DNA from: Candidatus Limivivens intestinipullorum
GTDB lineage: Bacteria; Bacillota; Clostridia; Lachnospirales; Lachnospiraceae
Assembly: GCA_018711185.1 (NCBI GenBank)
Contig: DVIQ01000063.1
Location: 1 to 41,243, forward strand
DNA: 41,243 nucleotides
Direction: 5' to 3'
Shown in pieces: positions 1 through 7,852 of the stretch. A program made the translations under genes and the position numbers. Each line of letters starts with the position of its first letter. Position 1 is the stretch's first letter. The notes under the pieces were generated by a model that saw only the letters and a list, made by a program, of their open reading frames with translations, was not told where the DNA came from and did not search any database.

Positions 1-63
1 AAGGATTAAGACAACTAGCATAACGAAACAAGTATAGGGCAGGGACTGCCCGAATTCACGCCT

Positions 64-3000
64 GTGGAGATAGTAGGTTACGAGGTCGATGAAGCAGGAA
101 GCCCATTGGCTTTAGACAATGGGTGGTTCACAGGGGAACATTATCTGATAACGGCAGAAAGCGGAAGTGCTTTTACCCTTACATTGAAACAAACGGAAGA
201 ACCACAGGAGCTGGAAATTTTGTCAGGTACAAAAATTTTTCTGGCGGATACGGTATATGGAGATTTTCTGTCAGATTGGAGATTTCTTCTGAAATATGCG
301 GATGGAAAAGAAAATGAAGTTGGATTCTACGAAACAGACAACAGAGGCAATACGCCTGCTGGCCTGGAAATTCAGATTTGCTGGGACAGCGAAGATGGTC
401 ATTACGCTACAGAATATTCATTCTACGAAAATTCTTTTGAAGCGGGAACGTATACCGTGGAATTTACGTTTGACAACAGGCTTCTGGGAGAAGAAACCAT
501 TGTATTTACCACAGAATTGGGAGAGCTGGAGTCTTATCCGCTAAACTTAAATAGTGCGGTAACGCTTTCAAATGGTCTTGTGGAGAAGTATTCATTTATT
601 CCGGAAAAAAGCGGCATTTATAATCTGATGTCCATTTCCGGTTACGCGGATATTCAGCTTTATGACGGCACTGGTACGCTGCTTGCTGATCCTGGTGAAG
701 CCGCGTTCCTGACGCAGGGAGAAACCTATTATTACGTATGCAGGGCAGAACAGGAAAATACCATTTTGGAACTTATTCTGATTCCGGTGTTTTCGCCGGA
801 CAGACAGCTTTCTCTGTCTGAAATGGCAGATATGACAAAGAGCAATCACGAGTGTTATACCTTTGCTTTATCTATTGAGGAAGAGGGAACCTATTCCATT
901 GAATCAGATGACGAATGGATTGAAATTCTTTCGTATATGCGGTATTTCGATGGAACCAACGCGGGGCTGGCAGGAGTGGAGGGTATTCAAACATCCGATG
1001 GCGGAGTTGTTATAGAGGCATCCCCAGGACTGTACTTACCGACAATCTATACCTATAATGAAGACGACGCTGGCAGCGTGGCTATCCGCAGAATATCCGA
1101 CTCAGAAAGTGAAATCCTCGATCTGGCCTCCCGGGCCGAGGATCTGAAGAACCAGCTTGCCCAGACTCAGGAGATTACGGAGGAACAGCGGAAAGCTGTA
1201 AAAGACCTGGTGGCGCAGACAGCCCGGATGGATTCCCAGGCGTTGGCGGATTCAGAGGATGCGGACGTTCTTCTGACGGATTTGGATGAGCTTGTGGTAA
1301 AGGCGGGCATGGTGATAAAAGAAACAGCCGTCACCGGAGACGCTTCCCAGGGAGCCGGCATTATCGGCGCGGCGGCTGCCGCGGCAGCGGATTCCTCTCT
1401 TCCGGAAGGAGCATCGTATCAAGCCATGGTAACCATTGGCTATGGCGATACAAACTATTCCGGCGGGGAGATTCTCTCCTGCAACAGCCATGAGGTCTTG
1501 GCGATTTCCATGAGCATTGTGGACGGGAATACGGGAGCGGCTCTGAAGGAGGATATACAGCCTGCCCTTCCGGTTCAGATTACGGTGGCGGTTCCCCAGG
1601 CTTATCAGGGCAAGGAGTTTGCGCTGTATCATATCGTGGACGGAGCCGCGCTGCAGATGGATTACCGTTTGAGTCCAGACGGAACGCAGCTTACCTTCGT
1701 CACCACATCTTTCAGCGATTTTGTACTGGTACTCACAGACTGCGGAGAAGGAAAGCACAGCCTGACCGAGAAAATCATAAAGCAGGCGACCTGCACGGAA
1801 AAGGGCGAAAAAGAAATCCGCTGTACAAATTGTACCTATGTGGACTATTTGACAATCGAAACCGCGGAGCATACCTGGACGACTGTGACGGATAAGAATG
1901 CCACCTGCGGCGCCGCCGGCACACAGCATAAGGAATGCAGCGTATGCCATACAAAAGGGGCAGCAGAGACGATTCCTGCCACAGGACGGCACAGCTATAC
2001 CTGGGTGCAGGACAAAGCTGCAACCTGTGCTTCGGCTGGCAGCAGACACGAAGAATGCGTTGTGTGTCATGGAACCGGGAAAACGGAGACAATCCCGATG
2101 AGGGCTCACACTTATAAAATTGTGACGGACAGAGCGCCCACCTGCGCGGACGCGGGCAGCCAGCATAAAGAGTGTACGGTCTGCGGCAGAAAAGAGGCGT
2201 TCACGCCGATTGGCGTTACGAGCAATCATGTTTATAAGACGGTCATTGATAAAGCGGCTACCTGCGGGGCAGCGGGCAGTCAGCATCGGGAGTGTATTGT
2301 ATGCGGAAAGAAAGAGGCGTCCACGCCGATTGCTGCCACCAATCGTCATACTTATAAGACGGTGGTGGATAAAGCTGCCACTTGTACGGACGCGGGCAGC
2401 CGGCATAAAGAGTGTACAGTGTGCGGCTGGAAAACAGCGGAAGAGTCCATTCCTTCCGCGGGTGGACACAAGTATAAGAACGTAGTGGATAAAGCTGCCA
2501 CCTGCGGGGCAGCGGGCAGCCAGCATCGGGAGTGTACCGTATGCGGCGCGAAGGAGGCGCCGGCGGCGATCGCTGCGACAAATAAGCACAATTATAAGAC
2601 GGTGGTGGATAAAGCTGCCACCTGCGGGGCAGCGGGCAGTCAGCACAGAGAATGCACGGTCTGCGGCAAAAAAGAAGCGGCCACAGCCATAACTGCCACA
2701 GGAAAGCATAATTATAAAAATGTTGTGGATAAGAAAGCCACCTGCGCCAAAGCGGGCAGCCAGCATCAGGAGTGCACTGTGTGCGGTTCCAAGCAGAAGG
2801 CAACGTCCATAAAAGCTACGGGGAAGCATCGGTATGGCTCCTTTAAGGTAACCCGGAAGGCTACTGTGCTGAAGTCGGGGAGGAAAACCCGGACCTGCAA
2901 GGTCTGCGGTAAAAAGGAGACCAGATCCATCGCAAAACTGAAGGCTACGATTAAGGTGGCAAAGACGAAGCTGACCATCGGTGTAAAGCAGACGGTGACA

Positions 3001-3423
3001 GCGCCAAAGGTGACCTATCGATCCGGCGACGGTATCCGAAGCTGGACATCCAGCAGAAAATCTGTGGCAACGGTGGACAAGAAGGGAAGAATCACAGGAA
3101 AGAAAACCGGAACGGCTACGATTACCGTGAAACTGAAGAGCGGAAAAACCGCGAAAATCAAAGTTACCGTGAAAAAGAAAATTTCTACCACTAAACTGAC
3201 GGTAAACAGAAAGTCTCTGACTCTGAAGAAAGGGAAAACGTATACTTTGAAGGTAACGGTATCGCCGGAATATTCCCAGGATAAGGTAACCTACAAATCT
3301 TCGAATAAAACGATTGCCACAGTGAACAGCAAGGGCAGAATTACCGCGAAAAAGAAGGGAACCGCGAAGATTACTATACAGTCCGGAAAGAAAAAGGTGA
3401 CCTGCAAGGTAAAAGTAAAATAA
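64..3423 (+). CDS. Large Cys-repeat and Big2 surface protein, 5' end missing
   Basis: This is probably a cell-surface or secreted protein; its function is unknown. From the N terminus there is a beta-rich region (residues 1-340), a charged helical stretch (about 345-425), a domain ending in SFSDFVLVL (about 455-560), then 40-residue repeats with the pattern ATC-x9-C-x2-C (about 575-951), and two Big2/Ig-like domains (about 962-1119, each with an AT(V/I)xxKGRIT core). Surface proteins of gut clostridia often combine such modules. The start is doubtful: GTG at 64 is the only common initiator left after in-frame stops at 7-9 and 16-18, it has no ribosome site, and no signal peptide follows. The other two plus frames are also closed, at 21-23 and 35-37. 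The 5' end is therefore probably lost through a mutation just upstream, or decoding starts elsewhere. A strong terminator follows the stop. Confidence 0.75.
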   Translation: MEIVGYEVDEAGSPLALDNGWFTGEHYLITAESGSAFTLTLKQTEEPQELEILSGTKIFLADTVYGDFLSDWRFLLKYADGKENEVGFYETDNRGNTPAGLEIQICWDSEDGHYATEYSFYENSFEAGTYTVEFTFDNRLLGEETIVFTTELGELESYPLNLNSAVTLSNGLVEKYSFIPEKSGIYNLMSISGYADIQLYDGTGTLLADPGEAAFLTQGETYYYVCRAEQENTILELILIPVFSPDRQLSLSEMADMTKSNHECYTFALSIEEEGTYSIESDDEWIEILSYMRYFDGTNAGLAGVEGIQTSDGGVVIEASPGLYLPTIYTYNEDDAGSVAIRRISDSESEILDLASRAEDLKNQLAQTQEITEEQRKAVKDLVAQTARMDSQALADSEDADVLLTDLDELVVKAGMVIKETAVTGDASQGAGIIGAAAAAAADSSLPEGASYQAMVTIGYGDTNYSGGEILSCNSHEVLAISMSIVDGNTGAALKEDIQPALPVQITVAVPQAYQGKEFALYHIVDGAALQMDYRLSPDGTQLTFVTTSFSDFVLVLTDCGEGKHSLTEKIIKQATCTEKGEKEIRCTNCTYVDYLTIETAEHTWTTVTDKNATCGAAGTQHKECSVCHTKGAAETIPATGRHSYTWVQDKAATCASAGSRHEECVVCHGTGKTETIPMRAHTYKIVTDRAPTCADAGSQHKECTVCGRKEAFTPIGVTSNHVYKTVIDKAATCGAAGSQHRECIVCGKKEASTPIAATNRHTYKTVVDKAATCTDAGSRHKECTVCGWKTAEESIPSAGGHKYKNVVDKAATCGAAGSQHRECTVCGAKEAPAAIAATNKHNYKTVVDKAATCGAAGSQHRECTVCGKKEAATAITATGKHNYKNVVDKKATCAKAGSQHQECTVCGSKQKATSIKATGKHRYGSFKVTRKATVLKSGRKTRTCKVCGKKETRSIAKLKATIKVAKTKLTIGVKQTVTAPKVTYRSGDGIRSWTSSRKSVATVDKKGRITGKKTGTATITVKLKSGKTAKIKVTVKKKISTTKLTVNRKSLTLKKGKTYTLKVTVSPEYSQDKVTYKSSNKTIATVNSKGRITAKKKGTAKITIQSGKKKVTCKVKVK
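1787..2915 (+). repeat. Tandem 120-bp coding repeats (Cys-rich 40-aa units)
   Basis: Ten consecutive units of about 120 bases encode ATCxxAGSQHxECTVCG followed by a variable linker and a (K/R)HxYK motif. Units beginning near 2251, 2371, 2491 and 2611 keep an exact 120-base period, and the 2491 and 2611 units share nearly identical DNA, which suggests recent duplication or gene conversion. The first unit is divergent. The last has Val in place of the first Cys. Metal binding by the three Cys plus the linker His is an inference. Confidence 0.9.
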
Positions 3424-3433
3424 TGACTGGCGT

Positions 3434-3469
3434 AAAAGCGCCGCGGCATTTCGGACCGCGGCGCTTTTT
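3434..3469 (+). terminator. Rho-independent terminator of the surface-protein gene
   Basis: The arms AAAAGCGCCGCGG and CCGCGGCGCTTTTT form a perfect stem with a 9-base loop, followed by a T run, 10 bases after the stop codon. The A tract on the other side would also allow termination in reverse. Confidence 0.92.
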
Positions 3470-3474
3470 AAGTG

Positions 3475-3580
3475 TGCAAAATCCATTTAAAGTCGCCTCT
3501 GGCGATGGAATTTTGCATTCCGGAATCACGTTTAAACGGCCTGCGCGGCCTGTGCGCAGACCCGGGCTGAATGATTACGG
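3475..3580 (+). repeat. Palindromic element, family A (left end missing)
   Basis: The sequence matches the 13292-13397 part of the full element in the same orientation: bulged hairpin (TGCAAAATCC, ATTTAAA, GTCGCC, TCT, GGCGAT, GGAATTTTGCA), then TGTGCGCAGACC and a degenerate end GGGCTGAATGATTACGG. The left hairpin is absent. It sits directly behind a terminator and ahead of the LCP promoter. The open frame across it is not considered a gene. Confidence 0.8.
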
Positions 3581-3607
3581 AATCCTTGCATGGCCGCGGA
3601 TTCCCCG

Positions 3608-3636
3608 TTTACACATGGAAAAAATTAGGATATAAT
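3608..3636 (+). promoter_or_regulatory. Sigma-A promoter of the LCP gene
   Basis: TTTACA and TATAAT are separated by 17 bases, 45 bases before the LCP start codon. Confidence 0.8.
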
Positions 3637-3680
3637 AAGTAAAAAGCGCATTTTTCAGCAAAATGGAATGAGGTATACCG

Positions 3681-5192
3681 ATGAAAAGGAAAACAAAGAT
3701 CATCCTGGCGGTGTGCATTGCTTTCGTGTGCATCTTGACTGCAGGAGGATTCGCGGCGTATTTTTCGGTTCACAGACTTTACTCGGCTGCTAATTATGTA
3801 TCAAACAGCGAGGTGGAGGCGCAGCGGGCCGAATGGGAAGCACAGCAGCGGGAAAAGCTTTTGGATGCGGGGACGGAAGGGGCTTCTGTAACTTCGGGCC
3901 GGATATCAACGGGCGGAACCGCTCAAGAAGAAGCTGACGCAGAGACTTCGGATGATGCGGGGGCAGAGGAAGAGAGCGAAGAAGAGGACGCGGAAGACGA
4001 CGAAGTCCGGAAGGAAGAGCGGAACTCGCAAAAGGAAAACGAGGATGCCGGGGAGATAGCGGGCGATGCGGCGAATGAAAAAGTGAGCGCCGCGCAAAGA
4101 GATAAAGCTGCTTCGGAGGAGACAACCGCGGCAGAGGAAAACGATACCGATGAGGAGGAGACAACTGCGGCAGAGAAAATTTTTGCGGACGCGGACGAGG
4201 AATCGGAAAAGACAGGCCTGGTTCAGAACGAAGAATTAAGCGCGTTGAAGCAGGACGCGGTTATAAGCGGAGCGATGGAGGATCAGACAGAATCTGAGAC
4301 GGAGACCTCCATCGAGGATACCTCTGATTCTCAGAAATTTTCCGGCGAAGAAGCGGTCGTACCGGAGGAGCTTACCGAGTACCTGACGGAGGAATCTGCT
4401 GCCACTGACGGCGATGTCTACAATGTTCTCCTGATCGGGGTAGACCGGAGGGACGACAGCTGGGCCGGAAATTCGGATTCTATGATTCTGCTGTCAATTA
4501 ATAGAGAGAAAAAACAGCTCAGCCTGATTTCACTGATGCGCGATACCTATGTGGAAATTCCGGAAATCGGTATGGACAAGCTGAATGCCGCCCATGCCTA
4601 TGGGGCAGGCCCGCTTCTGGTGGAGACGGTTTCGCAGAATTTCGAAATTGATGTGGACCGCTATGTCCGGGTAGATTTTGAAGGCATGATCAACATTATT
4701 GACCGGATCGGAAAAATGCAGATCAGCATGACAGATGATGAAGTGATTGTGGCAAACGATTATATTCGGGCCATGTGCGACAGCCTGGACCGGGATCCGG
4801 AGGATTATCTGATACCGGAAGGCGGAACCATAGAATGCGACGGTATGCGGGCGGTAGCCTATGCCCGTATCCGCTACGTGGGCAATTATGATTACCAGAG
4901 AACGGAAAGACAGCGTCTGATTATGACAAATCTGATCCAGGAGCTTTCGGATATGAATTTGTTTGAGATTTACGATACGGCGCTGGACATTCTGCCCCTT
5001 GTGACCCATAACATCCCGGAGAGCGAGATCTGGAGCCTTTTGCTGCAGGCCACGGAACTGTTTGATTATACCATTGTTCAGGATCGGATTCCCTATGACG
5101 GCCTCTTTGAAAACCAGAAGATTAACGAACAGGATGTGCTGGTGCCGGAATGGGAAGAAACCATTGAAAGGCTGAAAGATACAATATATTAA
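3681..5192 (+). CDS. LytR-CpsA-Psr (LCP) family cell-wall ligase
   Basis: LCP proteins transfer lipid-linked glycopolymers such as teichoic acid or capsule onto peptidoglycan at the outer face of the membrane. A transmembrane helix lies at about residues 6-28. It is followed by an unusually long acidic, Glu/Asp/Ala/Thr-rich linker (about 45-235) and then the LCP domain (about 243-420). The domain shows VYNVLLIGVDRR, SLMRDTYV, DKLNAAHAYG and YARIRYVGNYDYQRTERQR, including the Arg and Asp residues expected to hold the pyrophosphate lipid. The start has a weak ribosome site (AATGAGG). The gene stands alone between its own promoter and a terminator. The family call is firm; the particular glycopolymer cannot be read from sequence. 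Confidence 0.93.
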   Translation: MKRKTKIILAVCIAFVCILTAGGFAAYFSVHRLYSAANYVSNSEVEAQRAEWEAQQREKLLDAGTEGASVTSGRISTGGTAQEEADAETSDDAGAEEESEEEDAEDDEVRKEERNSQKENEDAGEIAGDAANEKVSAAQRDKAASEETTAAEENDTDEEETTAAEKIFADADEESEKTGLVQNEELSALKQDAVISGAMEDQTESETETSIEDTSDSQKFSGEEAVVPEELTEYLTEESAATDGDVYNVLLIGVDRRDDSWAGNSDSMILLSINREKKQLSLISLMRDTYVEIPEIGMDKLNAAHAYGAGPLLVETVSQNFEIDVDRYVRVDFEGMINIIDRIGKMQISMTDDEVIVANDYIRAMCDSLDRDPEDYLIPEGGTIECDGMRAVAYARIRYVGNYDYQRTERQRLIMTNLIQELSDMNLFEIYDTALDILPLVTHNIPESEIWSLLLQATELFDYTIVQDRIPYDGLFENQKINEQDVLVPEWEETIERLKDTIY

Positions 5193-5196
5193 GAAG

Positions 5197-5237
5197 AATC
5201 TGCTGTGCCTGCGAAAAAGGGTGCGGCAGATTTTTTT
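5197..5237 (+). terminator. Terminator of the LCP gene
   Basis: AATCTGC pairs with GCAGATT around an imperfect inner stem and is followed by a run of Ts, starting 4 bases after the stop codon. Confidence 0.75.
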
Positions 5238-5306
5238 GTGCCATGAGCCCGGAGGGCGGACATCCTACGGGAAGAAAAATCCGGGAAGAAAAACCTGAAA
5301 AAACAC

Positions 5307-5335
5307 TTGAAATCGCCCGTTCTCTATGGTAAAAT
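5307..5335 (+). promoter_or_regulatory. Sigma-A promoter of rpsF-ssb-rpsR
   Basis: TTGAAA and TAAAAT are separated by exactly 17 bases, about 80 bases upstream of rpsF. No other promoter is needed for the three genes. Confidence 0.85.
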
Positions 5336-5361
5336 ATGCATTCGTGATATATTACTAAATT

Positions 5362-5402
5362 CCTTGCTCCCCGCATGGACGGGGGGCCAGAGACCACAAG
5401 GA
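5362..5402 (+). promoter_or_regulatory. Probable S6:S18 autoregulatory leader
   Basis: CCTTG pairs with CAAGG, which overlaps the rpsF ribosome site, and encloses a second stem (CCCCG with CGGGG). In many bacteria the S6-S18 pair binds a hairpin with a bulged CCG at this place to repress the operon. Position and form fit; I could not fold or align it, so the identification is tentative. Confidence 0.5.
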
Positions 5403-5414
5403 GGTGCGACGAGC

Positions 5415-5702
5415 ATGAACAAGTACGAATTAGCAGTTGTTGTCAACGCAAAAATCGAGGATGACGTGAGAACAGCTACCATCGAAAAGGTGAAGGAGTA
5501 CATCACCCGTTTCGGCGGCACCATCACAAATGTTGATGAGTGGGGAAAGAGAAGACTGGCTTACGAAATCCAGAAGATGAGAGAAGGATTCTATTACTTC
5601 ATCCAGTTTGAGGCAGATTCCACTTGCCCGATCGAAGTTGAGAGACGCGTACGTATTATGGAAAATGTAATCAGATTCCTGTGCGTTAGACCTGAGGCAT
5701 AA
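5415..5702 (+). CDS. rpsF: 30S ribosomal protein S6
   Basis: S6 binds S18 and the central domain of 16S rRNA in the small subunit. The 95-residue product begins MNKYELAVV and contains the family core RLAYEIQKMREGFYYF and RVRIMENVIRFLCVR. The ATG at 5415 is preceded by AAGGAGGTGCGACGAGC; a longer open frame from 5307 would include the promoter and leader and is not used. ssb follows after 19 bases and rpsR after that, the usual rpsF-ssb-rpsR order in Bacillota. Confidence 0.97.
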   Translation: MNKYELAVVVNAKIEDDVRTATIEKVKEYITRFGGTITNVDEWGKRRLAYEIQKMREGFYYFIQFEADSTCPIEVERRVRIMENVIRFLCVRPEA

Positions 5703-5721
5703 ATCAGGAAAAGGAGATTAA

Positions 5722-6183
5722 ATGAATAAAGTCATTTTAATGGGGCGTTTAACCAGAGATCCGGAGATCCGTTATTCAGCGGGGGAGAATGCCACCGCTG
5801 TCGCCAGATATACGCTGGCTGTTGACAGAAGATTCCGCAGAGACGGCGAGAATACCGCGGACTTTATCGGCTGCGTTGCCTTTGGCAGAAGCGCAGAGTT
5901 TGCGGAGAAGTATTTCCGCCAGGGACTGAAGATTGTTGTGACGGGCAGGATACAGACCGGAAGCTATACGAATCGTGACGGTCAGAAGGTGTACACCACG
6001 GACGTTGTTGTGGAGGATCAGGAATTTGCCGAGAGCAAGGCCGCTTCCATGGCGAACAGTGGAGAGGGCGCGTACCATCAGCCTGCGGCGGCGCCTTCGG
6101 CAAGACCGGAGCCCAGCGCGGCAGTAGGAGACGGATTCATGAATATTCCGGACGGCATCGACGAAGAGCTGCCGTTCAATTAA
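5722..6183 (+). CDS. ssb: Single-stranded DNA-binding protein
   Basis: SSB coats single-stranded DNA during replication and repair and recruits partners through its C-terminal tip. The 153-residue protein has the OB-fold from MNKVILMGRLTRDPE to about residue 105 (FIGCVAFGRSAEF, VVTGRIQTGSYTNRDGQKVYTT). A flexible Ala/Pro/Ser-rich segment follows, and the acidic end is DEELPFN. The tip ends in Asn after Phe instead of Phe itself, a common variation. The ribosome site is AAAAGGAGATTA. Confidence 0.96.
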   Translation: MNKVILMGRLTRDPEIRYSAGENATAVARYTLAVDRRFRRDGENTADFIGCVAFGRSAEFAEKYFRQGLKIVVTGRIQTGSYTNRDGQKVYTTDVVVEDQEFAESKAASMANSGEGAYHQPAAAPSARPEPSAAVGDGFMNIPDGIDEELPFN

Positions 6184-6258
6184 CCGAATAGCGAAGCGGA
6201 TCGCGAATATCCGTTTGACCAGACCCGGAAAGGTTATGTATAAAAGGAGGTTGGAACC

Positions 6259-6522
6259 ATGGCATACAATAAAGCAGATCGCGGCGATTCTCCCATGAAG
6301 AGAAGAGGCGGACGCAGAAGAAAGAAAGTTTGTGTATTCTGCGGTAAGGAAAACAACGAGATCGATTACAAGGACGTAAACAAGCTGAAGAGATACGTAT
6401 CTGAGAGAGGCAAGATCCTTCCCAGAAGAATCACCGGAAACTGCGCAAAGCACCAGAGAGCGCTGACGGTAGCCATCAAGAGAGCGCGTCATCTGTCACT
6501 GATGCCTTACGTGATGGACTAA
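6259..6522 (+). CDS. rpsR: 30S ribosomal protein S18
   Basis: S18 pairs with S6 in the small-subunit platform. The 87-residue product has the basic N-terminal [14 protein letters not shown] segment and the conserved [19 protein letters not shown] and [18 protein letters not shown] regions. Two Cys (VCVFCGKEN) are present, as in the Cys-containing S18 type. The ribosome site AAAAGGAGG lies 9 bases before ATG. This is the last gene of the operon and a strong terminator follows. Confidence 0.97.
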   Translation: MAYNKADRGDSPMKRRGGRRRKKVCVFCGKENNEIDYKDVNKLKRYVSERGKILPRRITGNCAKHQRALTVAIKRARHLSLMPYVMD

Positions 6523-6531
6523 AGAGAGTTT

Positions 6532-6578
6532 ACTGCTGCAAAACGGCGAATATTTCCGCGGGTTTTGCAGCAGTTTTT
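6532..6578 (+). terminator. Terminator of rpsF-ssb-rpsR
   Basis: ACTGCTGCAAAAC and GTTTTGCAGCAGT form a perfect 13-base stem followed by TTTT, 10 bases after rpsR. Confidence 0.92.
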
Positions 6579-6821
6579 GCATTCAAAGCGCGTTTATGTC
6601 TTCTTCAATTTTTGCGCTTGCAGCTCCTTACAACAAACATACGGTCGTTGGCGATGTATCCAATGACCATATCACAGCCGACGGCCATGGAGGCGTACTG
6701 CTGGCAGATACAGGAACCTTCAGACATCACCTGCAAAAGGCAGGCACGATTGGTTATAATATCCAAATGTTCCTAAAAAATGTTGTAGAAAATGGAGATA
6801 GCCATAAAGCAGGGTATCCGT
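6579..6821. other. Intergenic region, no convincing gene
   Basis: A plus-strand frame of 76 codons from 6596 has no ribosome site and no recognisable motif. On the minus strand a 57-codon open stretch reads into a 40-codon frame (6727 to 6605) of plausible composition (SEGSCICQQYASMAVG), also without a ribosome site. It may be the remnant of a lost gene. Nothing else was recognised here. Confidence 0.4.
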
Positions 6822-6827
6822 TATAAT
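6822..6827 (+). promoter_or_regulatory. Probable -10 box of the secreted-protein gene
   Basis: A perfect TATAAT lies 38 bases before the start codon at 6866. The -35 position 17 bases upstream (TAGCCA) is poor, so the promoter may depend on an activator or another sigma contact. Confidence 0.45.
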
Positions 6828-6865
6828 GGTCTTGTCTTAATACTGAGACAGGAGAGGAGAATTGT

Positions 6866-7639
6866 ATGAATAAGAAAAGAGGTATTTTGCTGTCCTTGCT
6901 GGCGGCAGTCGTGCTTACCATGCTCTTTAGCATGAATACCTTCGCGGCTACCAGGTATATGAGCCTGAAGGCGGGAAAGGTGACGACGGATAAGAAGTCC
7001 AAGGAGGGAGATCGGAGCTACTTTAAGATTACGGTGCCGAAGGATGGTTATCTGACCATTACGTCCTATGCGCAGCAGCGCGGAAGATATAATTCAAAGT
7101 ATGGCCAGTATATCCAGCTTTGCACCAGTAAAAAGAAGGCGATTAAAAACGCAAAGGTGTACACAAGCTCTCTGGATAAGTACGTGGTTTACTATGCGGT
7201 AAAGAAAGGCACGTATTTTGTCCGCGTGGATAATACCTATTCAGACGCGGATGTTAAGATCAAATATACGTTCAAAGCAGTGACGGAAAAGAGCGGCAGC
7301 TCCAAGGCAAAGGCTGTTTCTATCAGCAGGGGCAGGACGAAAACAGGACTGCTGCAGGCAGGCGAGAAAAATTCCAAAATTGATTATTATAAAATTAAGC
7401 TGACCAGGAGCCAGGTTCTTAATATTACCCTGAATACAAGGGCAACGGGATACGTTTACTTTAAGATTGTTCCCGCCAGCAAGAGAGTGATTTTATGGAA
7501 CAGCCTGACCTCATTATATGGAAAAGACAGCGCCACCTGGAAGACAACGAAGAAAATACCGGCGGGCACCTATTATATTCAGGTATATAGGAGCTCCGTG
7601 ACAAGTGCTTCCGGCTGCTATTCCATAAAGTGGAAATAA
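6866..7639 (+). CDS. Secreted protein with two PPC-like beta domains
   Basis: The first 27 residues form a signal peptide (MNKKRG, hydrophobic LLSLLAAVVLTMLF, cleavage near NTFA-A). The mature part holds two similar halves, about residues 30-145 and 145-257. Each has the SYFKITVPKDGYLTI or DYYKIKLTRSQVLNI type core and a KKGTYFVRVDN or PAGTYYIQVYR strand. This is the pattern of bacterial pre-peptidase C-terminal (PPC) domains, which usually accompany secreted enzymes. No catalytic domain is present, so the protein may be a stand-alone binding or stalk protein. The ribosome site is GGAGAGGAGAATTGT. It is flanked by a promoter box and a strong terminator, so it is a single-gene unit. Confidence 0.75.
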   Translation: MNKKRGILLSLLAAVVLTMLFSMNTFAATRYMSLKAGKVTTDKKSKEGDRSYFKITVPKDGYLTITSYAQQRGRYNSKYGQYIQLCTSKKKAIKNAKVYTSSLDKYVVYYAVKKGTYFVRVDNTYSDADVKIKYTFKAVTEKSGSSKAKAVSISRGRTKTGLLQAGEKNSKIDYYKIKLTRSQVLNITLNTRATGYVYFKIVPASKRVILWNSLTSLYGKDSATWKTTKKIPAGTYYIQVYRSSVTSASGCYSIKWK

Positions 7640-7653
7640 TACACGCAGACGCG

Positions 7654-7685
7654 GTCCGGGATGGGAAGCCATCCCGGACATTTTT
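7654..7685 (+). terminator. Terminator of the PPC-like gene
   Basis: GTCCGGGATGG and CCATCCCGGAC form a perfect 11-base stem with a GAAG tetraloop, followed by A and five Ts. Confidence 0.92.
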
Positions 7686-7705
7686 GATTTTCCCAAAGAA
7701 AGGGC

Positions 7706-7734
7706 TTTTCTGCAAAGCAAAAAAATGGTATGAT
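7706..7734 (+). promoter_or_regulatory. Probable promoter of gdpP-rplI
   Basis: TATGAT at 7729 is preceded, at 17 bases, by TTTTCT at 7706. It lies about 120 bases upstream of gdpP, leaving a leader that contains the hairpin at 7769. Confidence 0.5.
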
Positions 7735-7768
7735 AAGTTGATGGCAGACCCTGAAATAAAAAGAATGT

Positions 7769-7798
7769 GTAACGGTTCGGCATGGCTGAACCGGTTGC
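7769..7798. repeat. Single hairpin of the palindromic family
   Basis: GTAACGGTTCGGC, a short AT loop and GGCTGAACCGGTTGC form a near-perfect palindrome. It matches the left hairpin of the full element at 13262. It lies in the gdpP leader. Confidence 0.65.
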
Positions 7799-7852
7799 AA
7801 AGCGGTAGCTGCGAAGATACGGGGCGGTTACGAAAGGATTAAGGGAGACATT

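Noticed and set aside
1252..3486. 744-codon open frame on the minus strand opposite the surface-protein gene
   Set aside because: It is the mirror of the repeated, GC-rich coding sequence on the plus strand. It has no signal, no domain, no sensible ribosome site, and the plus frame has clear Cys repeats and Big2 domains.
3423..3635. 70-codon plus frame after the surface-protein gene
   Set aside because: It runs through a terminator, a palindromic element and the LCP promoter, so it is not a gene.
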